This document shows, in pieces, positions 38,533 to 44,703 of a DNA stretch of 44,703 nt. Origin of the DNA: Prasinococcaceae sp. CCMP 1430 (Eukaryota > Prasinodermophyta > Palmophyllophyceae > Prasinococcales > Prasinococcaceae); NCBI GenBank assembly GCA_013416795.1, contig RQSC01000031.1:188319-233021 (forward strand), in the 5' to 3' direction. Position 1 is the stretch's first letter. Each line of letters opens with the position of its first letter. A program made the position numbers and the translations under genes. The notes under the pieces are model-generated. The model was not told where the DNA came from. It saw only the letters and a list, made by a program, of their open reading frames with translations, and ran no database searches.

Positions 38533-39999
38533 ATGCCTGTCGCGGACGCGCGGCGCCCGCCAGCGCCCGCGCTCGCCACGCTCCTGGCTGCGCCCGAGCC
38601 CGCGGTGGGGGCAGCGACGCAACCGCTGGGCAAGCTTCCGCAGTCCTACCCGCCGCTGGGGAGTGTGCAGCCGTACGAGACCGAGAAGCTCGTGCTGAGC
38701 AACGGATTGAGTGTGCTCCTCATGGAAGACCACGAGGTGGGAGCGGTGAGCGGGACGCTGCTCGCGCAAGGAGGCTGGCGCATGGAGCCCGAGGGAAGGC
38801 CGGGGCTGAGCGCGATTGCTGCGACCGTGCAGCGCTCCGGCGGGACGCTTGCGCACCCAAAGGCAAAGCTGGACGCGCGGCTGGAAGACCTCGCAGCGGG
38901 AGTTGAGGCTGCGGCAGGCACAAACACGTCGAGCGTGTCGTTCAGTTGTCTCTCCGAGGACCTGGATGAGGTGCTGTCGCTCTTCGGCGAAGTCACGCTC
39001 GCGCCTGCACTGCCTCAGAACGAGCTCGCGCTGCAGAAGGCGCTTGCAATCGACACGTTGGCGCGCCGGAAGGACGACCCCGGCGGCCTGGCGCCCGTGG
39101 AGCTCCGCAGAAGAATCTACGGCCTGCAATCGCCGGCCTCCGTGCTGCCAACCAAGGCGTCCATAGGCGCCATCAGCCGCGCGGAGATCGCGTCGTTTCT
39201 CTCGAGAAGCTTCCGCCCCGACGGCGCGACGCTCGGCATCGTGGGCGACTTCGACCGTGCGCGCATCGAGGAGCTCCTCGAGAGCACCCTCGGCCAGGCC
39301 GCCTGGCCACGGCCAGATACGCCGCTCGAGGCAATGGTGGAGGTGCCACCCCCCCCGCCGAGAGAAGCCAGGCTGGTGCTCATTGATAGGCCCGGTCTCA
39401 CGCAGGCTTACGTCGCGGCCGGCGAGGCAGGAACCACGCTTCAAGACGCGGACACTCCCGCGCTCAATCTGCTCGGGGAGGTGCTGAACGGTTTCGGTGG
39501 CACGCTGTTCGACCAGCTGCGCACGCGCGAGGGGCTTGCGTACACCGTGTACGCGCGCTTCAGCCCCGAGTACGCGTTCGAGGGTATCTTCCAGGCAGGC
39601 GGCCAGACGCAGAGCGCGCGCCTCGCCGAGTTCATCACGTCTTTGCGGCGTGTGATCGGCGAGGCGGCCAGCGCCCCCCCAGACAACAAACTCCTCGGCG
39701 ACGCCAAGCAGGCGCAGGCGTCGTCCTTTGTATTCTCCCAGGCGTCGTCAGGCAGCCAGCTCGGCACGCAGCTGGCCCTCACCCAGCTCGGGCTCCCGAA
39801 GGACCTGGACTTTCAGCTGCGCGAGGCCGAACAGAGGCTCACCGGGAGGGACGTGTTCGACGCAGCCGCGCGCCGGCTGCACCCCGAGGAGCAAACAGTG
39901 GTCGTAGTGGCGGACGCCGGCGCCGTCAGGGAGTCGCTGCGCACGCTGGGCATGCCCATCGAGGAGATTTCTAGTGCAGACCTGTGGGAGGACCTGTGA
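38533..39999 (+). CDS. M16-family peptidase homologue lacking the HxxEH zinc motif
   Basis: 488 residues with the two-domain M16B fold: EKLVLSNGLSVLLMEDHEVG at the first strand, and a second half with VGDFDRARIEELLESTLGQ, NLLGEVLNGFGGTLFDQLRT and REGLAYTVYARFSPEYAFEG. Where active members have HxxEH, this reads GLSAIAATVQRSGGTL, and the downstream Glu is also absent. It is therefore expected to be the non-catalytic, substrate-binding partner type (Arg/Tyr in REGLAY retained), as in bacterial heterodimeric M16B pairs and the mitochondrial processing-peptidase alpha subunit. CLSEDLDEVLSLFGEV resembles bacterial secreted members more than MPP, so bacterial ancestry is plausible. The Ala/Pro-rich N-terminus could be a targeting sequence. 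No partner gene is in the window. Confidence 0.9.
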   Translation: MPVADARRPPAPALATLLAAPEPAVGAATQPLGKLPQSYPPLGSVQPYETEKLVLSNGLSVLLMEDHEVGAVSGTLLAQGGWRMEPEGRPGLSAIAATVQRSGGTLAHPKAKLDARLEDLAAGVEAAAGTNTSSVSFSCLSEDLDEVLSLFGEVTLAPALPQNELALQKALAIDTLARRKDDPGGLAPVELRRRIYGLQSPASVLPTKASIGAISRAEIASFLSRSFRPDGATLGIVGDFDRARIEELLESTLGQAAWPRPDTPLEAMVEVPPPPPREARLVLIDRPGLTQAYVAAGEAGTTLQDADTPALNLLGEVLNGFGGTLFDQLRTREGLAYTVYARFSPEYAFEGIFQAGGQTQSARLAEFITSLRRVIGEAASAPPDNKLLGDAKQAQASSFVFSQASSGSQLGTQLALTQLGLPKDLDFQLREAEQRLTGRDVFDAAARRLHPEEQTVVVVADAGAVRESLRTLGMPIEEISSADLWEDL

Positions 40000-40003
40000 C
40001 ACC

Positions 40004-40008
40004 TGTAA
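40004..40008 (+). terminator. Possible TGTAA polyadenylation signal, M16 homologue
   Basis: TGTAA followed by A residues, 5 nt past the M16 stop codon. Confidence 0.3.
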
Positions 40009-40248
40009 AAGCGGCCATTCTTTCGCCCGACCAGCGCGCTCACCGCAGCGGCCCGATAACACCCTCCGCGAGCACTCCGCGCCACGGCAGCGCCACTCCG
40101 CGCGCGCGTGCTGCGCCGTGTTGCGGGGCGCACGGCCTCGCTGCGGCGGCTGCCTGTCGCGCCTGCAGTGCGGCCCGGCCAGGCACCTTGCCGGAGAGGG
40201 GCCGGTGGTCGCGGCGCCCGCCCGGTGGCGCGCCGGCGCGCGTGTGCG

Positions 40249-41708
40249 ATGGGGTGCTCATACAGCCTCGAGTCAGGTATCCAGTCGCTGCACGCACTGC
40301 TGGACGCGTGCGCGCCGCGAAAGACGGTCTCGGTGGGGTCAAGGGAGCTGGCTCTGGGTAAGCTGCTCGGGGAAGGTCCGTGCGAGTGCGAGTGAGAGCC
40401 GCAAGACGTGTGAGCGGCTCGCTTGCGTTCACATACTGCACACGCGTGTATGCGCCCGCCTGGCCGTGTCCGGCGTGTCCGCACTGTGGTGCTCGCAACC
40501 TCTTCTGGCGCGGCGACGCTGACTCGCAGCCCGAGCGCTGCCCAGGCGGTTACAGCTACGTATACCTTGCGATCGACACGGCGACCGACAGGCGATACGC
40601 GCTCAAGAAAATGCTCTGCCAGGAGCCTGAGCAGCTCGGCGCGGCGCGCACTGAGATTGCGACGCTGCGCAAGTGCCGGCATGATGGCATCCTTCCCCTG
40701 CTCTCTGCCGAGGTCGTCGAGGAGAGGCCTGTGAGCGGGCCAACAGGGAGAGTGACAAAGGTTGCTTACCTTTTATTTGAGCTGTGGGAGGAGGGGACGC
40801 TCTATGATCGCGTGGCGGAGCTGGCGAAGGATGGGCGCTGGTTGCCCCCGCGGGTGGTGCTGGCGTTGCTGCTCCAAGTCGCCGAGGCGCTCGAGTGGAT
40901 GGCCGCACAGAGCCCGGCGCTGGCGCACTACGACATCAAGCCCCACAACATCCTCGTGAGCGGCTTGAGCGATGCGGCTCTCTCCGCGCGCGCTGCCGCG
41001 GCGGCCGCGGCGCGGCGCGCTGGTGCCGGCATGGGGAACAGTGAGCGGGCAGGCGAGCGTGGCTCGCGCCGAGCGCGCGCTGTGGTCATGGACCTCGGAA
41101 GCGCGCGAGAATGCGACGTCGAGTTGTCCAGTCGCCGCGACGCGCTTGAGCTGGCCGAGTTTGCCGAGGCGCACGTGACTGCCTCGTATAGAGCCCCGGA
41201 GCTGTTCGACCCCCCGTCGCACGGCAAGGTGGACGCCAAGGTCGACGTCTGGGCGCTCGGGGCTGTGCTGTTTGCTGCCATGAACGGGGGCCGGAGTCCC
41301 TTCGAGGGCGAAGCGGGCGAAGTCGGTGGAAGCCTCCAGCTAGCAGCGATGAGCGGCAAAGTGAGATGGAAGGACAAGAGGGAGACGGACCCCCGCGCCC
41401 CGAACGATTGGGCGGCGCAGCAGCCGCCGGCGCTCCGAGCGCTGTGCGAGGCCATGCTCACAGTGGATGCAGCCACACGCCCCACGATGTCCGCTGTGTG
41501 TGACCGGATGCGCGCCATCATCGCCGCCATCGATGCTGGCGAGGACACGGTCGACACCCGAGCCGTCGCTGCGGACGTCGCCGGCGCCGCGCAGGTCGAA
41601 GTGGAGCTGCCGGCCATGCGCCCCCCTCACCAAGAGGTGCCGCTCTCAGAGTCGGCGGCGTTGGCCGAGCCTGCGGAGGGCGACGCCGCACTTGAAGCGG
41701 CGCCGTGA
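40249..41708 (+). CDS. STK16: STK16/NAK-family protein kinase, predicted N-myristoylated
   Basis: Ser/Thr kinase of the STK16 (MPSK1/PKL12) group, Golgi-associated in animals. Exons are 40249-40375 and 40546-41708. The 170-nt intron joins KLLGEG to GYSYVYLAID, rebuilding the Gly-rich loop. 429 residues. It starts MGCSYS, a good myristoylation (Gly2) plus palmitoylation (Cys3) signal, as in STK16. Catalytic elements are Lys63 in YALKKML, the loop HYDIKPHNIL (Tyr replaces Arg of HRD), and DLG in place of DFG (VMDLGSA), as in STK16. TASYRAPELF and DVWALGAVLFAAMNG follow. About 40 Ala/Arg-rich residues are inserted between the catalytic loop and DLG. The C-terminal tail is acidic and Ala-rich. 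It follows the M16 gene in tandem and converges on TIC110. Confidence 0.9.
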
Positions 41709-41790
41709 CACGCTTTGTGTGACGCTCAGCGCGGACACGGCGGTGGTTGGCACGTTTTTTTTTAAATGGTGACCCACAGCGCTGTTCAAA

Positions 41791-44703
41791 TCAGAAAATC
41801 TCGGCCTCTTCGTCAGCCAGCGCGAAACCCTCGGCCGACACGAGGGCAGTGAGCTTGTCTGCCTTGTCTGCCTCGAGCCCGAGGATCTCCGCCACCGTGC
41901 TGCGCTGCGCGGCGTCGTCCACCTTGGAGACGAACGCCGCGTACAGGTCCTGCACCTCGTCCTCGTCCCTCCACTCGGAGCTGACGTCCGGAACACACGC
42001 GTGCGCGGCGAGCAGGTTCTTCAGGTTGGACACCAGCGGGTCCACCTCGCGCGCGCGCAGGCTGGCCACGGCGTTGACCAGAGCCATCTTCTTCTGCTCC
42101 ACACCGACCTCCCTCACCACGTCCCTCGCGCGCTCGTCCTTAATCTTGAGCGCCGTGGGCCACTCCTTCTCAAACTCCTCGCTGTTCCACACGCCCGTGC
42201 CGTTCGACAGCGCGCCCTCCACGCCCTTGCGCAGCAGGCCCGTGCGCTGGTCGAGCGAAATCATGCTCTCCACGTCCACGTCGGCCTCCGTCAGGTCCCT
42301 CACCTCCTTGATGGTGAGCTCGCCCTTGCGGATGGCAGCCTCCACGCTCTTAATCATGCCCGCGCTAGTAATACCCTTCACGACCTTGCCGGAGACCTCG
42401 TCCGACACGCCCAGCTGCGCCTGGAGCTTCTTGATGTACTCCTGCTTCTCAGGCGTGATCTTGCCGTCGGCCAGCACCTGCTTCGCCTGCTCGCGGAAGG
42501 CCTTCTCGCTGAGACCCGAGTGGATGCTCGACACCTCAATCGGCGAGAGGCCAAGCACGTCGCCGAGCTGCTGCAGGCGCAGGAACTCGCTCTGGTCGCG
42601 CTCGATGGTCATCTGCACACCCATGGGGCCCGTTTTGGTGTCACCCGAAAGGCAGTAAAACAGGAAGATCTGGTACAGGTCCTTGCGGTCCTGCAGCTCG
42701 AGGGTCTCCGCCATGGTGATGGCAGTCTGTGTCTTGGACGCCTCCATGCGCGGGGCCTCCTTGGGCTTCTCCTCCGCCTTCCCGGTGGCTGCCACCACCT
42801 CCTTGCCCTCGGCTGCCGCCTTCTCGTCGGCCTTGGCCTTCAGCTTGGCCTTCACCTCCTCGATGGCCTTCTCGGCGTCGGCCGCGGCGGCGATCTCGGT
42901 GTCCTTCTGCATCTCGGAGCGCCCCTCGTTGGCGTCCTTGTTGAACACGCCGCGGTCGGCGTCCGCCTTCTTCTGCTCGGGCGCCATGAGGTCGCGCGCC
43001 TCGGTGATGCCCTCCTTGGCCTCGCCCTCGCCCTCCGTCTTCGCCGGCGGGGGCGTCACGTCGCGGATGGCGTCCGGCTTGAGCGGCTCGAGCAGCTTGC
43101 ACACGCAGTTGGCGTTGAAGAAGACCATCTTCCTCAGCTCCTTGGCGGCGTCCTTCTGGTTCTTCTGCGAGCGCGCCTTGCCAATGAAGGCGTTGAAGAT
43201 GGCGCGAATCTTGATGGTGAGCGTCTCCAGCGCGATGTCGTCGGGCAGGCGCAGGTCGCCCTGCACGCCGCGCACGGCGTTGGCCTGCTCCTTGCCGAAC
43301 GCCTCGGTGCCGCTCGAGAGCGCCTTGTCGACGGCCTGGGCGTAGATGGTGCCGCACAGCTCCTTCTGCGCGTCGCGCACCACGTCCTCCTGCACGCACA
43401 GAAGCACGCGCAGCTCGAGCATGGCATCCTGGTCCTCGTCCGAGATGGCCCGCTTCTCGTCCAGGATGGACTTGAGCTTGTTGCGGTACACGTCCGTGTG
43501 GATCGCCAGCGCCTTCGCCGGGTCGAAGCGCAGGCGGTCGCACAGGCCCTGGAGGTACAGCGCCTTGGACTCGGCGGCCTTGAGCTCGCCGCCCTGGACC
43601 GCCGTGCGCAGCGCCTGGCGGTACATCTTGGTCATGACCTCGTCCTCGCACTTCTCCGCCTCGGCGTTGCCCATGCCGTAGCAGAGCTTGAGCTGCTCGA
43701 GGTCCGCGGCCAGCTCGGCCGTGTACACGCCGTCACTGGTGCCGTCCGTGAGGTAGCCCTGGTAGATCTCCTTGAGCTCGCCGCGGCGCGCGTCGTTGTC
43801 GTACACGCCTCCGTACAGCGTGACGGCGCCGGTGCCCGCCGCGACCGACGAGTCGCCGGCGAGGGCCGCGAGCGCGCCGTTGTACGCGAGCAGGTCCTTG
43901 GTCTGCTCCACGCAGGTCGAGAAGTCGCGCACGCGCGTCTTGCGCTTGACGCACTCGTAGGCGGTCTCGACCTTGGCCTCGAGCTTCGCGCGCACGGCGT
44001 TCGTGAGCGCGGCGGCGGCGAGGTCCTCCTTGAGGCCCAGCTTGGTCTGGTAGGCGCGCAGGCCGCGCAGCGCCTCGACCGTGGGCGGGGTGGCGCCCAC
44101 GGCCTCGCGCACGCGCGCCTCGTACAGCGCGCCGGCGTTGTTGTTGCACGCCAGCTGCACCTGCGCCTCCGAGAAGTCGAAGACGCGCTTCCAGGGCAGG
44201 AGGAAGCGCGACTTGCGCTCGCCGAAGACGAGCGTGGACACGAACACGAGCTTCTGGAACGCGCGGCGCTCCTCGGTGGCGCCGTCGCGGCCGGAGACCT
44301 CGAGGCGCTGGCGGAAGATGCGGCGTCCGACCTCGAGGTGCACGTTCGCCGCGTCCTCGTCGGTGATGCCCAGCGCGGCCTTGAACGCCACGATGCGGTC
44401 CGCCTCGTCGCCGCGCAGCGCCTGGTCGCCGTCGGGCAGCACGCTCGACACGAAGCGGTTGTACTCCATCTTGAGCACCTCCGGGAAGTCCTCCGAGAGG
44501 TCGACGCCGTACTGCTCAGCGACGGCGGCGATGTACTCGGGCTGGAGGGCGTCCGCGTGCGGCAGCGACGCCAGCACGTTGTGCACGGCGACGGCCGCGC
44601 CCTCCTTGCGCTCCTCCTCGGCCTTCTTGTACGCGGCCGCGCCGGCGGCGGCGCCCGCGCCCGCGAGCACGACCTTGGCGGGCAGCGGGGCCTTGGCGGC
44701 GCC
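41791..44703 (-). CDS. TIC110: TIC110, chloroplast inner-envelope protein import component (5' partial)
   Basis: Stromal scaffold of the inner-envelope import motor, binding transit peptides and chaperones. About 970 residues are in the window; the frame is still open at the right edge, so the start and transit peptide are missing. The left part is Ala/Gly-rich (LAGAGAAAGAAAYKK), consistent with the end of the membrane segment. The rest is soluble and helical. Diagnostic similarity is in the C-terminal half: LYQIFLFYCLSGDTKTGPMG, LQQLGDVLGLSPIEVSSIHS, LSEKAFREQAKQVLADGKIT, VVKGITSAGMIKSVEAAIRK and SMISLDQRTGLLRKGVEGAL. A Lys/Ala/Glu-rich acidic linker (about 42760-43070) splits the two halves. 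No intron is seen. Presence of this gene implies a plastid. Confidence 0.95.
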   Translation of the reverse strand, partial: GAAKAPLPAKVVLAGAGAAAGAAAYKKAEEERKEGAAVAVHNVLASLPHADALQPEYIAAVAEQYGVDLSEDFPEVLKMEYNRFVSSVLPDGDQALRGDEADRIVAFKAALGITDEDAANVHLEVGRRIFRQRLEVSGRDGATEERRAFQKLVFVSTLVFGERKSRFLLPWKRVFDFSEAQVQLACNNNAGALYEARVREAVGATPPTVEALRGLRAYQTKLGLKEDLAAAALTNAVRAKLEAKVETAYECVKRKTRVRDFSTCVEQTKDLLAYNGALAALAGDSSVAAGTGAVTLYGGVYDNDARRGELKEIYQGYLTDGTSDGVYTAELAADLEQLKLCYGMGNAEAEKCEDEVMTKMYRQALRTAVQGGELKAAESKALYLQGLCDRLRFDPAKALAIHTDVYRNKLKSILDEKRAISDEDQDAMLELRVLLCVQEDVVRDAQKELCGTIYAQAVDKALSSGTEAFGKEQANAVRGVQGDLRLPDDIALETLTIKIRAIFNAFIGKARSQKNQKDAAKELRKMVFFNANCVCKLLEPLKPDAIRDVTPPPAKTEGEGEAKEGITEARDLMAPEQKKADADRGVFNKDANEGRSEMQKDTEIAAAADAEKAIEEVKAKLKAKADEKAAAEGKEVVAATGKAEEKPKEAPRMEASKTQTAITMAETLELQDRKDLYQIFLFYCLSGDTKTGPMGVQMTIERDQSEFLRLQQLGDVLGLSPIEVSSIHSGLSEKAFREQAKQVLADGKITPEKQEYIKKLQAQLGVSDEVSGKVVKGITSAGMIKSVEAAIRKGELTIKEVRDLTEADVDVESMISLDQRTGLLRKGVEGALSNGTGVWNSEEFEKEWPTALKIKDERARDVVREVGVEQKKMALVNAVASLRAREVDPLVSNLKNLLAAHACVPDVSSEWRDEDEVQDLYAAFVSKVDDAAQRSTVAEILGLEADKADKLTALVSAEGFALADEEAEIF

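Noticed and set aside
1-44703. Bacterial or viral origin of the window
   Set aside because: Spliceosomal introns, Rab, PHF5A, PRPF38B, SFT2 and TIC110 show it is a eukaryotic nuclear genome. No viral hallmark genes or mobile-element ends were seen.

Overview
This window is nuclear DNA from a GC-rich microbial eukaryote with a plastid, most likely a unicellular alga. Spliceosomal GT-AG introns of roughly 80-195 nt can be placed in nine genes. Most are supported because the protein family reads correctly across the join. TIC110 (chloroplast inner-envelope translocon) is at the right edge. Octotricopeptide-type (OPR) repeats, a plant-type OTU protease, a DOG1-like domain, an SHH-like homeodomain and a hydroxyproline arabinosyltransferase relative also point to an alga. 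The lineage (green, haptophyte, pelagophyte or other) cannot be fixed from these data. I saw no prokaryotic operon, IS element, CRISPR array, tRNA or rRNA.

Layout, left to right. 1-2142 is non-coding and low complexity. Then follow: QTRT1 queuine tRNA-ribosyltransferase (-), a coiled-coil/TLDc protein (+), an OTU cysteine protease (-), a homeodomain protein with a DOG1-like C-terminus (+), an uncharacterised protein whose frame is broken by two stops (-), a Rab1-type GTPase (+), a giant OPR / FAD-monooxygenase / LYAR-like winged-helix fusion (+), spliceosomal PRPF38B (-), spliceosomal PHF5A (+), a PAN-GT95 glycosyltransferase (-), a YAR1-like ankyrin protein (+), type I asparaginase (-), a MORN protein (+), a small coiled-coil protein (-), a 2807-residue Furry-like protein (-), an SFT2 Golgi protein (+), a DEAD-box RNA helicase (-), an M16 peptidase homologue without the zinc motif (+), an STK16-like kinase (+), and TIC110 (-, cut by the window edge).

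The genes are mostly unrelated housekeeping and signalling functions, not one pathway. They are packed as alternating divergent and convergent pairs: 16 of 19 adjacent pairs are on opposite strands, and convergent stop codons lie 13-258 bp apart. Two functional groupings stand out: PRPF38B and PHF5A share a 664-bp divergent promoter region, and Rab1, SFT2, the GT95 enzyme and STK16 all act in or near the secretory pathway.

The most unusual items are two apparently undescribed domain architectures: homeodomain plus DOG1-like (7845-10328) and OPR plus FAD monooxygenase plus LYAR-like winged helix (13569-17099). Several 5' ends (QTRT1, OTU, asparaginase, MORN, TIC110) are unresolved, and this is stated in each entry.
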